Assembly (NCBI GenBank): GCA_937960895.1
Contig: CALCJD010000109.1
Location: forward strand, 17,749 to 81,748
Length of the DNA: 64,000 bases
Direction: 5' to 3'
Origin: an uncultured Spartobacteria bacterium
GTDB lineage: Bacteria; Verrucomicrobiota; Verrucomicrobiia; Chthoniobacterales; Terrimicrobiaceae
Position 1 is the stretch's first letter. Every line of letters begins with the position of its first letter. The translations under genes and the position numbers were made by a program. Below the pieces are notes generated by a model. The model was not told the DNA's origin. It did not search any database and saw nothing but the letters and a program-made list of their open reading frames with translations. Shown here piece by piece: positions 9,401 through 17,343 of the stretch.

Positions 9401-11902
9401 CTCAGCGGCAGCGGCAAGTCGACCCTCGCCTTTGACATCCTCTTTGCGGAGGGCCAACGGCGCTTCCTCGACAGCATGTCGGCCTATGCGCGGCAGTTTG
9501 TCGAGCAGCTGGAAAAGCCCGACGTCGATCTCATCGAGGGACTGCCGCCCAGCGTGGCCATCGAGCAGCGCGTGACCCGCGGTGGCGGCAAATCCACGGT
9601 GGCCACCGTCACCGAGATCTACCACTTCCTCCGCCTGCTTTTCTCCAAGCTCGGCACGCAGCATTGTCCCGACTGCGGGGTCCCGGTGGAAAAGCAGACG
9701 CTTTCGGCGATCACCACAACCGTGCAAAACCTCGCGAAGGCCGGCAAGGTGCAGATCTTCGCCCCGATCATCAAGGCGCGGAAGGGGTTTCACACCCGGA
9801 TTGCGCAGTGGGCGGAAAAACACGGCATCGAATTCCTGCTCGTCGACGGAAAACTCAAGCCGGCGGCGAATTTCGGCCGGCTGGAACGCTTCAAGGAACA
9901 CACCATCGATGCGCTGATCGGCGAAACCGACTCCGCGAAGGAGGTGGGCGCCCTGGTGAAACGCGCCCTGGAACTCGGCAAGGGCTCGGCACGGGTGCGC
10001 GACAGCAAGGGACGCCCGCACATTCTCAGTTCGGAAATGAACTGCCCGGACTGCGGCCGCGCCTTCGAACCACTGGATCCGCGCCTGTTTTCCTTCAACT
10101 CGCCGCACGGCTGGTGCGGACATTGCCGCGGGTTCGGCGAGGTGTGGACGGAATTTTCCACGAAGGATTTCGACTCCATCCTCGAAGCCGAACTGGCGGA
10201 GGAACGCCGCCACGAAAACCTCGGGGAGGGCGAGTCGCGTCCGTGTCCGATCTGCCGCGGCACGCGCATCAACGAGACGGCGCGCAGCGTCTTCCTCCAG
10301 GGCGAGACCATCACGAGCGTGGTGGCGGCGTCGGCGGAGGATGCACTGGCCCTGATTGGAAAGTTCCGGTTCCGAGGCACCGAGGCCGAGATCGCCAAGG
10401 ACATCATTGCGGAAATCTCCCAGCGGCTGCGCTTCCTCAGCCAGGTCGGGCTCGATTATCTCACCCTCGACCGCGCCGCCAACACGCTGAGCGGCGGCGA
10501 ATCGCAGCGCATCCGGCTCGCCGCCCAGCTGGGCTCCAATCTGCGCGGCGTCCTCTACGTGCTCGACGAACCCACCATCGGCCTGCACGCCCGCGACAAC
10601 TCCCGCCTGCTCGACGCCCTGCAGCTGCTGGCGCGAAACGGCAACTCGCTTGTCATTGTCGAACACGACGACGAAACCATGCGGCGGGCCGATCACATCA
10701 TCGACCTGGGTCCGCGCGCCGGCAGCCGCGGCGGCGAAATCGTCGCCACTGGATCCCTCAAGGACATCCTGGCCAGCAAAACCTCGCTCACCGGCCGCTG
10801 TCTGAAGGAACCCATGGTCCATCCCTCGCGCGGACAGCGCCGTCCGCTCGACACGCCGTGGATCGAACTCACCGGCGCCACCCTGCACAACCTGCGGGAC
10901 GTCGACGTGAAATTTCCCCTCAAACGTCTCAGCGTCGTCACCGGCATCTCCGGGTCCGGCAAGAGCTCGCTGGTGCGGGGCGTGCTGCTGCCGGCCGTGC
11001 AGGACGCCCTTTCCCGCTCGCGGAAACGGAGCGTCGCCAACAACCCGTGGAAAAAAATCACCGGCACCGAACCCCTCGGCGCCGTGCTTGAGGTGGACCA
11101 GTCGCCCATCGGCAAAACCTCCCGCTCGACGCCGGCGACCTACGTCAAGGTCTTCGACGAAATCCGCGCCGTTTACGCCAACCTGCCCGCCGCCCGCATG
11201 CGCGGCTACACCGCGAGCCGGTTTTCCTTCAACAACGAGGGCGGACGCTGCGAGGCCTGCCAGGGTCAGGGCGTCATCAAGCTGGAGATGAATTTCCTCC
11301 CCTCCTCCTACATGCCCTGCCAGGAGTGCGGCGGAAAGCGCTACAATGCCGCCACCCTGGAAATCGAATACAACGGACGCTCGATCGGCGATGTGATGGA
11401 CATGACCGTCGAGCAGGCCGCGGAATTTTTCTCCGCGCACGGCAAAATCAAGCGCGCCCTCGACCTGCTCAACGAGACCGGCCTCGGTTACCTCAAGCTG
11501 GGACAGCCGAGTCCGACCCTGAGCGGTGGCGAGGCCCAGCGCATCAAGCTCGTCACACAGCTCGCCCGGCGCGCCACCGCCGCGGCCGAGGAAATCAAGA
11601 CCACCCGGCGCGGAAAATCCACACTCTACATCCTGGAGGAACCGACCATCGGCCTGCACGCCCACGACGTCGGACAGCTGATCAACGTGCTCCACCGTCT
11701 GGTGGACGAAGGCGGCACGGTGATCGTCATCGAACACCACCTCGACGTCATTGCGGAGGCCGACTACATCGTCGACATCGGCCCCGAGGCCGGCGCCCGG
11801 GGCGGCAAGGTTGTGGCCGCAGGCCCTCCCGAACAGGTCGCGAAAAGCCGCGGCAGCCGGACCGCGCCGTTCCTTCGCGAGGCGCTGGCCAAGGAGGCGT
11901 GA
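6458..11902 (+). CDS. uvrA: Double-length excinuclease ABC subunit A with four ATPase modules
   Basis: DNA-damage recognition ATPase of nucleotide excision repair. At 1814 residues it is twice the usual UvrA length and consists of two UvrA-like halves fused head to tail. Walker A motifs are at about residues 32, 628, 981 and 1496 ([32 protein letters not shown]), and each module has an SGGE signature. UvrA-type zinc modules are visible (CAHC...CPEC, CERC...CPEC, CPDC...CGHC, CEAC...CQEC). Module 1 has a divergent signature ([15 protein letters not shown]), and module 4 has [10 protein letters not shown], with Glu replacing the Walker B Asp. Chlamydiae are known to encode a similarly long UvrA. 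The start is GTG at 6458; CATAAA at 6444-6449 could be a -10 box placing the transcript start close to it. A long antisense reading frame is a GC-bias shadow. Confidence 0.95.
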   Translation: MSSFIRVLGARQNNLQGIDLDLPLGQFIVVTGPSGSGKSSLAFDTLYAEGQRRYVETFSPYTRQFMERMDKPKADLIEGIPPAIAIEQANNVRTTRSTVGTITEINDYLKLFFPRAARAFCPSCAREIRTETPGSIVDHILAEWPGQPILITFGIPVPAKTKPGDFFDFLRSQGYLRVWLDGAAVRTDEAPRITRLPAVVPVIQDRITVSVRERARLAEAVESALRFGQGKITVHHPDSGAHHPYSGGWHCAHCDISIRPPSPGLFTFNNPLGACPECRGFGRIIGIDWNRVMPDRSLSLAEGVVKPFQSGQSKECQADLLRAAARREVDVHCPFEELPEADQNWVIHGEGTPDMSGDELWQNGLWYGVKGFFQWLESKSYKMHVRVLLSRYRSYQPCPSCHGGRFQPEALNYRLEPAHKTLPEIASTALRDLQGVLEDVRLPDGDPSAVLLRDQILSRVRYLNEVGLGYLTLDRPTRTLSGGEIERVNLTTCLGASLVNTLFVMDEPSVGLHPRDTAQLVRIMHALRDKGNTLVVVEHEEAIIRSADHLVDIGPGRGKDGGRLMFSGPAAEIKNSLTAQYLHGEKTIPVPAKRRRPKNFLRLRGVRHNNLRNLDAEIPLDVFCCVTGVSGSGKSSLIHDVLYRNLVGEAPDEHDAPGFCRSITGDEDLGEIIMVDQSPLARSPRSTPAVYIGVYDGVRELFGTQPEALAAGLSPSSFSFNAGDGRCERCTGLGYEKVEMQFLSDLYLRCPECEGKRFRPHVLQIRVRGKSIHDVLEMTAREALEFFRDHPRITGPLQLLADVGLDYLRLGQPVNALSGGESQRLKLAAHLAEKRETGALLIFDEPTTGLHFDDVAQLLRVFQRLVDEGNSLIVIEHNLEVIKSADWLIDLGPEAGDQGGRIVAAGTPEAVAKNPDSLTGKFLAPVLKGSRSALKGAASQKAESRDRRPETRAIAVRGAREHNLKNISVEIPREKMVVVTGLSGSGKSTLAFDILFAEGQRRFLDSMSAYARQFVEQLEKPDVDLIEGLPPSVAIEQRVTRGGGKSTVATVTEIYHFLRLLFSKLGTQHCPDCGVPVEKQTLSAITTTVQNLAKAGKVQIFAPIIKARKGFHTRIAQWAEKHGIEFLLVDGKLKPAANFGRLERFKEHTIDALIGETDSAKEVGALVKRALELGKGSARVRDSKGRPHILSSEMNCPDCGRAFEPLDPRLFSFNSPHGWCGHCRGFGEVWTEFSTKDFDSILEAELAEERRHENLGEGESRPCPICRGTRINETARSVFLQGETITSVVAASAEDALALIGKFRFRGTEAEIAKDIIAEISQRLRFLSQVGLDYLTLDRAANTLSGGESQRIRLAAQLGSNLRGVLYVLDEPTIGLHARDNSRLLDALQLLARNGNSLVIVEHDDETMRRADHIIDLGPRAGSRGGEIVATGSLKDILASKTSLTGRCLKEPMVHPSRGQRRPLDTPWIELTGATLHNLRDVDVKFPLKRLSVVTGISGSGKSSLVRGVLLPAVQDALSRSRKRSVANNPWKKITGTEPLGAVLEVDQSPIGKTSRSTPATYVKVFDEIRAVYANLPAARMRGYTASRFSFNNEGGRCEACQGQGVIKLEMNFLPSSYMPCQECGGKRYNAATLEIEYNGRSIGDVMDMTVEQAAEFFSAHGKIKRALDLLNETGLGYLKLGQPSPTLSGGEAQRIKLVTQLARRATAAAEEIKTTRRGKSTLYILEEPTIGLHAHDVGQLINVLHRLVDEGGTVIVIEHHLDVIAEADYIVDIGPEAGARGGKVVAAGPPEQVAKSRGSRTAPFLREALAKEA

Positions 11903-11951
11903 GCGCCGGCCGGTCAGGCGGAGAACCCGGCCGCGGCCGCACCGCCCGCCA

Positions 11952-12842
11952 TCAGGGCTTCGACAAATAGGATTTCCACGCCGCCGCGGTCAGTTCGCCG
12001 GGCAGCCAGGTGGCGTCGCGTTTTTTGCCCCTGAACGACGAGGCCGGCGCCGTTTCGAGGGTCGAGGGATCGCCCAGCCAGCCGGAACTGACGGAAAGCT
12101 TTTTCGGACCGCCGGAGGAGCCCATGTTGTCGGGCGGGCCGAGACGCAGGGTGATGACCTCGTCGAGAAACGTCACGGCCAGCGGCTTGGTGGCGCCCGT
12201 TTCGTGACCTTCACCCGGGTTCAGCGCAAGCGCCCAGACCGCCCGGCCCTGCCGGCCGGCTTCGTAATTCTTTGTGGCGGTCGCAACCCAGTCGGGTTTG
12301 TCGTTTTTGCCGATGCAGGCGAGAATGGGCACATCGCATTTTTGCGGGGTGGCGTCGCCCGGCCCCCAGGTGCCCTTGATGCCGGCAATGGCCAGCGTCC
12401 TTTTGGGATGCCGGAAGGCAAACCGCTCCGCGGTGTTGGATCCGGCGCTGTGCCCCCAGAAAACCAGCGGCGCATTGGCAACCTCCGGATGCCCGTTGGC
12501 CCTGCCGAGTTCGGACACGGCCTTCTCGATCATCTTCGCCGTCGAACCGTCCGGGTCCGACTGGTAGGTGGGGTCCTCCTTGAAAAGACGGCATCCGACG
12601 AGGGCAAAATGATGTTTGGTGGCGAGCGCCTGCCAGTCCGGATCATTCACGGCATTGCGCCCGTCGCCATTGCGTCCGGGAATCACCACCATCACACCGC
12701 GGAGGGTTTTGGCCTCGGGCGCCCACCACCGGAACTGCGCCTCCTCCAGATGGGCGGTCGGGCGCGAACCGGCGTCCCAGTCGGGGTTTTGGGCCAAAAC
12801 CGGAGTGATCAGAAGCGCCAGGGCGGCAAGGGGGATTTTCAT
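11952..12842 (-). CDS. Secreted alpha/beta hydrolase
   Basis: A 296-residue hydrolase with a signal peptide (MKIPLAALALLITPVLAQ) and the nucleophile elbow WGHSAGSN. A candidate acid lies in the CIGKNDKPDW segment and a candidate His in GEGHETGA, so a Ser-Asp-His triad is plausible. The reading frame extends 29 codons upstream to 12929, but the ATG at 12842 directly precedes a good signal peptide and is preferred. The fold resembles dienelactone hydrolase or feruloyl esterase-like secreted enzymes. Substrate unknown. It is convergent with uvrA. Confidence 0.75.
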   Translation of the reverse strand: MKIPLAALALLITPVLAQNPDWDAGSRPTAHLEEAQFRWWAPEAKTLRGVMVVIPGRNGDGRNAVNDPDWQALATKHHFALVGCRLFKEDPTYQSDPDGSTAKMIEKAVSELGRANGHPEVANAPLVFWGHSAGSNTAERFAFRHPKRTLAIAGIKGTWGPGDATPQKCDVPILACIGKNDKPDWVATATKNYEAGRQGRAVWALALNPGEGHETGATKPLAVTFLDEVITLRLGPPDNMGSSGGPKKLSVSSGWLGDPSTLETAPASSFRGKKRDATWLPGELTAAAWKSYLSKP

Positions 12843-12925
12843 GCGGAGAATGGTGAGGAAAACGGAACCAATGACGTTTAAAAGAGCGTTTCCGGAAAGT
12901 AAATCTCCGAAGCCAAGCGGCGGGA

Positions 12926-13342
12926 TCATTTCGGGGCGGATCTTTCCTCCGCACGGACGACGTCCCGCAATTCCTCGACCAGGAGAAACGCCGAGCGCGC
13001 CAGATTGGCGGGGGTGCCTTCCCGGATGCGGAACAATTCCTCACCGGTGTCCGCATCGACATACGCAAAGGCCTCCCCCGAGGGATCGACAAGAATGAGG
13101 AGCTGCACGCGCCATTGCCGGCCGAGCGCCCTGCGTTCCCCGTTTGTCAGGCTGCGCGGAGAACGCCCCTCCTCCAGCTTCAGCGTCTCCCGGACGACCT
13201 CGATGCCGTCGAGCCGGGAAATTTCCTCCGCAATGAGACGCGGGGACCCGGGGTCGCCGAGTTGAATGACCCCGACGCGCACCGGCAGTCCGGCGACGGC
13301 GCAGACGGCGCTGAAAAGAAGGAGGAGAAACGCCCGCATCAA
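12926..13342 (-). CDS. Small secreted protein of unknown function
   Basis: A 138-residue protein with a clear signal peptide (MMRAFLLLLFSAVCAVAG). The mature part has alternating beta and helical stretches and the segment YVDADTGEELFRI, suggesting a small periplasmic domain. I do not recognise the family. Its ATG overlaps the stop of the phosphoesterase gene upstream (ATGA), so the two are cotranslated. Confidence 0.7.
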   Translation of the reverse strand: MMRAFLLLLFSAVCAVAGLPVRVGVIQLGDPGSPRLIAEEISRLDGIEVVRETLKLEEGRSPRSLTNGERRALGRQWRVQLLILVDPSGEAFAYVDADTGEELFRIREGTPANLARSAFLLVEELRDVVRAEERSAPK

Positions 13343-14076
13343 CGCCCCAGCTCCAGCCTCAGAGCCAGAAAGGCGGGCAAACCGGCCTCAAGGATCTTGT
13401 TTTGGGTTTTGAAAAAATCGTACGGCACGAGATGAAACTCCACCGTGGATGCGGCCGGATCATACAACACGTAGCTGGCCTCGCTGCGGGCGTTCCGCGG
13501 CTGCCCCACGGAACCGACATTGATCAGGTGACGCACGCCGGGCTCCAGCTTGTGTTTTCCCTCCACCAGCGGCGTGCAAATTTTCCGTCCGTCCGTCTGC
13601 CAGATGGCCGGCCGATGGGTGTGGCCGCAAAAAGCCACCGGTTTTTTCTGATAGCGAAAATGACGCGCCGCGTCGTTGCGTCCGAGCACGTAGGGCCAGT
13701 AGTCCTCCTCGTCGAGCGACGAATGCACGACACAAAAATCCTCCGTTTCGATCACGTGGGGAAGTTCGGCGAGCCATCCCTTTTGTTGCTCATCCAGGTC
13801 GCGGCGCGCATGGGCAATGCCGGCCTGCGCCAGTTCGTTCATGAACTCCTCCGCCCCCGGGGAAAAGCAGGCTTCGTCGTGGTTGCCCAGCACAGCCGGA
13901 CATCCGATCTCCCGGATGAGGGAAACGCACGCGCCGGGATCCGGCCCATAACCGACGATGTCCCCGAGGCAGATGATCTGCTCCACGCCACGGCTGGAGA
14001 TGTGCTTCAAAACGGCCTCGAGCGCCTCGAGGTTTCCATGAACGTCAGAAAATAAGGCAATCTTGCGCGAAGGCAT
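13339..14076 (-). CDS. YfcE-like metallophosphoesterase
   Basis: A 245-residue cytoplasmic phosphoesterase with the full motif series: FSDVHGNLEAL (D-x-H metal ligands), GDIVGYGPDP, LGNHDEA, CGHTHRP and the C-terminal NVGSVGQPR. The GYGPDP variant is common in the diadenosine-tetraphosphatase-like or MJ0936-like group, so a phosphodiesterase or nucleotide-phosphate hydrolase role is likely. It is the first gene of a short minus-strand operon, divergent from recA across a long intergenic region. Confidence 0.87.
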   Translation of the reverse strand: MPSRKIALFSDVHGNLEALEAVLKHISSRGVEQIICLGDIVGYGPDPGACVSLIREIGCPAVLGNHDEACFSPGAEEFMNELAQAGIAHARRDLDEQQKGWLAELPHVIETEDFCVVHSSLDEEDYWPYVLGRNDAARHFRYQKKPVAFCGHTHRPAIWQTDGRKICTPLVEGKHKLEPGVRHLINVGSVGQPRNARSEASYVLYDPAASTVEFHLVPYDFFKTQNKILEAGLPAFLALRLELGR

Positions 14077-14529
14077 GAGAAAACGGAGGGCAGCGGCTTT
14101 CAGTTAAGCAGAAATCGACCGGTTCGCACTCATGAATTTTTGGGTAAATGGGAGGGATGAACGCACCGTGAAACGCCTTTCCTTGTCCAGAGTGCGGAGG
14201 GAACACAACGCTCCAAAACGCTTGATCACGCCCCCAATGGCGGAAGCGGCGGCAGAGGAAACAAACTACCCGGCGGATCGCCGCCCCGGGGCATGGTTTT
14301 GAAAAAATCCCGTCGTCCCCACGGCGCCGCCTCCCCCTTTTCCGGCTTCCGGACCTCCACTGTCGTTCCGGAGGCTTACGTAGCCTCCCGCAGAAGGATG
14401 CGGAGCCCGGACATCCGGCAAAACGCCCTCCACCGCCGACAGCCTCGAATTCCTCCCTCAACGGCGGGGAACCGCATCCGATCCCCATCCCGCCCAGCCC
14501 CCTGCAGATTTTTCTGGCCAGACATCCTG
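14077..14529. other. Long non-coding divergent region upstream of recA
   Basis: Between the phosphoesterase start (14076) and the RecA start (14634) no frame codes for a plausible protein; the open frames across it are compositional shadows. It contains a perfect 7-bp inverted repeat, GGAGGCT at 14370-14376 and AGCCTCC at 14382-14388, and just to its right an 8-bp dyad near 14540. It must hold two divergent promoters and could hold a small RNA, but I see no direct evidence of one. Confidence 0.5.
14370..14388. repeat. Perfect 7-bp inverted repeat
   Basis: GGAGGCT, a five-base spacer TACGT and AGCCTCC form a perfect dyad in the recA upstream region. It could be a hairpin or an operator. No second copy was noticed in the window. 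Confidence 0.4.
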
Positions 14530-14551
14530 ATATCGTGTCATTTCACGATAT
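14530..14551. promoter_or_regulatory. Dyad upstream of recA, candidate SOS operator
   Basis: ATATCGTG (14530-14537), spacer TCATTT and CACGATAT (14544-14551) form a perfect 8-bp dyad whose centre is about 93 bases before the recA ATG. An operator here is the natural place for damage-regulated control. A second small dyad, GTTC-TC-GAAC, lies at 14556-14565. The motif is unlike the E. coli LexA box, and assignment to LexA is inference. Confidence 0.5.
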
Positions 14552-14633
14552 GCAAGTTCTCGAACCGGAAATCACCCCCGCCTCGTCCAAGGCCTTGTCA
14601 TCCACCTCAAACCCGTCTAATTCCAGAAAGTCT

Positions 14634-15674
14634 ATGGCCAAAGCAGAAGTCGCAGTTCCTTCCGTTGATGAAAAAGCCGCCGCGCTGCGGGCGAAAAACC
14701 TCGAGCTGGCCATTCAGCAGATCGAAAAAGACTACGGCAGCGAGGCCATCCGCCGTCTGGGGGACCATTCCACCTCCGAGGTTGAGGCGATTCCCACGGG
14801 CAACATTCTCATTGATCGCGCCCTCGGTGTGGGGGGATTTCCCCGCGGCCGCATCATTGAAATTTTTGGACCGGAAAGCTCCGGCAAAACGACCCTCACA
14901 CTCACCGTCATCGCGCAGGCGCAGAAGCGCGGCGGTCTGGCCGGGTTCATTGACGTCGAGCATGCGCTCGATCCCAGTTATGCCCGGAAGCTGGGGGTCA
15001 ATCTGGACGATCTTCTCGTTTCCCAGCCCAGTTCGGGCGAGGAAGCCCTGCGCATTTGCGAGACGTTGGTTCGTTCCAACGCCCTCGATGTGATTGTGGT
15101 CGACTCCGTGGCCGCCCTGGTGACCAAGTCCGAGCTCGACGGCGAGATCGGCGACGCCGTCGTGGGCGCCCAGGCCCGTCTGATGAGCAACGCCCTGCGC
15201 AAGCTGACGGCATTCATCTCCAAGGCCCGCACCGTGGTGATCTTCACCAACCAGATCCGCGAAAAGATCGGCGTGATGTTCGGCAATCCGGAGACCACCC
15301 CCGGCGGCAAGGCGCTGAAGTTTTACGCCAGCGTGCGCATGGACATCCGCCGCATCGGAGCCATCAAGAACTCCGACGGCGCCGTGACCGGCAACCGCAC
15401 GAAGGTCAAGGTTGTCAAAAACAAGGTGGCCGCGCCCTTCACCGAGGCGGAGTTCGACATCATGTACAACGAGGGCATTTCCAGCACGGGATCGCTCCTC
15501 GATCTCGCCCTGGAGAAAGGCATTCTCGAAAAACGCGGTTCCTGGCTCAGCTACAAGGGCAACCAGCTGGCGCAGGGACGGGATGCCGCCAAGGAGGCGC
15601 TCAAGAATGATCCGGCGCTCTTCGAGGAGATTTCCGCCCTCGTGCGCGAAAAGCTGGACGCCGAAAAGAAATAA
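14634..15674 (+). CDS. recA: Recombinase RecA
   Basis: Forms the ATP-dependent nucleoprotein filament for homologous recombination and SOS co-protease activity. The 346-residue protein has Walker [14 protein letters not shown], the segment [16 protein letters not shown], Walker [20 protein letters not shown], the DNA-binding loop region [19 protein letters not shown] and the core end [15 protein letters not shown] prefer the ATG at 14634 (MAKAEVAVP), as the 33 upstream codons are Ser/Pro/Thr-rich and would overlap the operator-like dyad. TCTAAT at 14616-14621 could be a -10 element, giving a very short leader. Confidence 0.97.
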   Translation: MAKAEVAVPSVDEKAAALRAKNLELAIQQIEKDYGSEAIRRLGDHSTSEVEAIPTGNILIDRALGVGGFPRGRIIEIFGPESSGKTTLTLTVIAQAQKRGGLAGFIDVEHALDPSYARKLGVNLDDLLVSQPSSGEEALRICETLVRSNALDVIVVDSVAALVTKSELDGEIGDAVVGAQARLMSNALRKLTAFISKARTVVIFTNQIREKIGVMFGNPETTPGGKALKFYASVRMDIRRIGAIKNSDGAVTGNRTKVKVVKNKVAAPFTEAEFDIMYNEGISSTGSLLDLALEKGILEKRGSWLSYKGNQLAQGRDAAKEALKNDPALFEEISALVREKLDAEKK

Positions 15675-15767
15675 ACCCGCGCGGCGCGAGGGGCCGAAGG
15701 GTCGAATCCGAATGACCGTTCCGATTCCTCCTCCATCCGACCGGTCCGCGGCGCCGGCCGTCCGGCA

Positions 15768-16616
15768 ATGGTCATGCTGAGCGGCTACCGCGGGCGCATT
15801 GCTCCGACGCCCACCGGACACCTTCATCTGGGACACGCGGCCACCTTTTGGCGGGCCTTTCAGCGGGCCCGGGAGGCCGGCGGCACGCTGATCTGGCGCA
15901 CGGAGGATCTGGATCCTTTCCGGTGCAAAAAGGAATTCGCCGACGCCGCCATGGAGGATTTGCGCTGGCTGGGCATCCGCTGGCAGGAAGGGCCCGATGT
16001 CGGGGGCCACTTTGGACCGTATGAGCAGAGCGCCCGCCGGTCGCGTTATCTGGCCGCGTGGCGCCGTCTGAAGGACGGCGGGTGGATTTATCCATGCACC
16101 CGCTCCCGCAGGGAGGTGGCCGCCGCCGCAGGCCTGGCGCCCCACGAAGAAGAGCCGATTTTTCCCGTCGCCTGGCGCGGTTCCGTCCGGGACGCCCCAT
16201 CCCGGAACGATCCCCGCGGCGTCAACTGGCGGTTCCGCGTCCCGGACCATGAGGAAATCCGCTTTGAGGACGGAGCCGTCGGACCCGTGGTCAAAAGGAC
16301 CCTGCAGGACTTCGGGGATTTTCTGGTTTGGAACCGCGATGACATTCCCGCCTACGAACTCGCCGTGGTCGTGGACGACCTGGCCATGGAAATCACCGAG
16401 GTGGTGCGCGGCGAGGATCTGCTCACCTCCACGGCGCGGCAGCTCCTGATCTATCGGGCACTGGGAGCCACCCCGCCCGCCTTTTTCCATACCCCCCTCG
16501 TGCGCGACGCCCAGGGCCGCCGCCTCGCCAAACGGGATGCGGCGCTCTCCCTGCGCACCCTGCGGGAATCCGGCCGGCAACCAAAGGAGGTGCTCGCCAT
16601 GGCGGGATGCGCCTGA
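15768..16616 (+). CDS. gluQ: Glutamyl-Q tRNA(Asp) synthetase
   Basis: A 282-residue truncated glutamyl-tRNA synthetase paralogue lacking the anticodon-binding domain. GluQ enzymes attach glutamate to queuosine at position 34 of tRNA(Asp). The sequence shows the N-terminal RIAPTPTGHLHLGHAATFWRA (HIGH-type motif), TEDLDPFRCK, VVRGEDLLTSTARQ and a KMSKS-like segment RRLAKRDAALSLR. ATG codons at 15768 and 15774 are both possible starts. Only one Cys is left in the usual zinc-binding stretch (YPCTRSRREV), so the zinc site may be missing. Confidence 0.88.
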   Translation: MVMLSGYRGRIAPTPTGHLHLGHAATFWRAFQRAREAGGTLIWRTEDLDPFRCKKEFADAAMEDLRWLGIRWQEGPDVGGHFGPYEQSARRSRYLAAWRRLKDGGWIYPCTRSRREVAAAAGLAPHEEEPIFPVAWRGSVRDAPSRNDPRGVNWRFRVPDHEEIRFEDGAVGPVVKRTLQDFGDFLVWNRDDIPAYELAVVVDDLAMEITEVVRGEDLLTSTARQLLIYRALGATPPAFFHTPLVRDAQGRRLAKRDAALSLRTLRESGRQPKEVLAMAGCA

Positions 16617-16658
16617 TCCCGGGTGGCGGGCCGCCCGCCGGCATGGGCTTTGTTCGGA

Positions 16659-17327
16659 CTATGTCGTGTCCTGCCGCCGTTTCGGGGATTCGTGCCGGGA
16701 AAGCCGCTGATGCACGGCAAAAAGGCCGATGGCGACCGGCGGGAAGGCCAGCAGCGGCCAGTAGGCGAGGAGCGGCGCACGCGGCGGGGCGGCGTTGATG
16801 GGAATGTTCAGGCTGGCCTCCCCTTGGGGGGATTTGACGTGGACGGAAATCTCCGATTCCCCGGCGCTGCGGATGGGCAGAAGGGCGCCGTAGAGGAGTT
16901 TGTTTTGCGAATGGGAGCGGAGTGCCGGGGTGAGTCCCTGCAGGGTGTTCATGCTGCAGCAGGGAGGCAGCCAGTCCGGGGAGGCGGCGGGAACGGCGGA
17001 GGTCCAACCGATCTCCACCGTGGCATCGAGGATGGCCTGGCCTTGGGCATCCTGCACCAGCACGCTGACATCCGCCGGTCCGGCACGCAGCGGAACGGGA
17101 GCGGCAAACACGGTGAGGTTCAGGCCGTTGACGGTTTCGCGGGCGATGATGGCACCGCCGTCCGCCCGACAGGAGCCCCGGGCAAGCAGGACCAGCGCGG
17201 CGGCGAGAAAAGGCAGCCCCCGGCGCATGGGAAGGACAAAAAAGGATGAAAAGGAGCGGCGCATGGGAGCAGGTTCTTTCCGGACGTGCGGTCCGGCCGC
17301 TTCAACATAACCGATCCGGCGCATCAT
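16659..17327 (-). CDS. Membrane-anchored protein at the end of the respiratory operon (FixH/YtkA-like)
   Basis: Up to 222 residues. A signal or anchor helix (GLPFLAAALVLLARG) is followed by an extracytoplasmic beta-rich domain with VSVLVQDAQGQAILDATVEIGW, then a C-terminal transmembrane helix (LLAYWPLLAFPPVAIGLFAV). This layout and the 'laws of what is blended' beta segment resemble FixH/YtkA-type accessory proteins of oxidase assembly, but the match is weak. It lies 16 bases downstream of the CtaG-ferredoxin fusion. Met codons at 17327, 17264 and 17228 are all possible starts; the first has an AAGGCGG ribosome site. Confidence 0.65.
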   Translation of the reverse strand: MMRRIGYVEAAGPHVRKEPAPMRRSFSSFFVLPMRRGLPFLAAALVLLARGSCRADGGAIIARETVNGLNLTVFAAPVPLRAGPADVSVLVQDAQGQAILDATVEIGWTSAVPAASPDWLPPCCSMNTLQGLTPALRSHSQNKLLYGALLPIRSAGESEISVHVKSPQGEASLNIPINAAPPRAPLLAYWPLLAFPPVAIGLFAVHQRLSRHESPKRRQDTT

Positions 17328-17343
17328 GTCGTCCGCCTTTTGT

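Noticed and set aside
6746..11740. 1664-codon open frame antisense to uvrA
   Set aside because: It mirrors the high-GC third codon positions of uvrA and shows no family motifs; uvrA itself is unmistakable.
14045..14488. 147-codon frame on the minus strand across the recA upstream gap
   Set aside because: No start context, no family-like segments and Cys/Arg/Gly-rich shadow composition; the region is better treated as non-coding.
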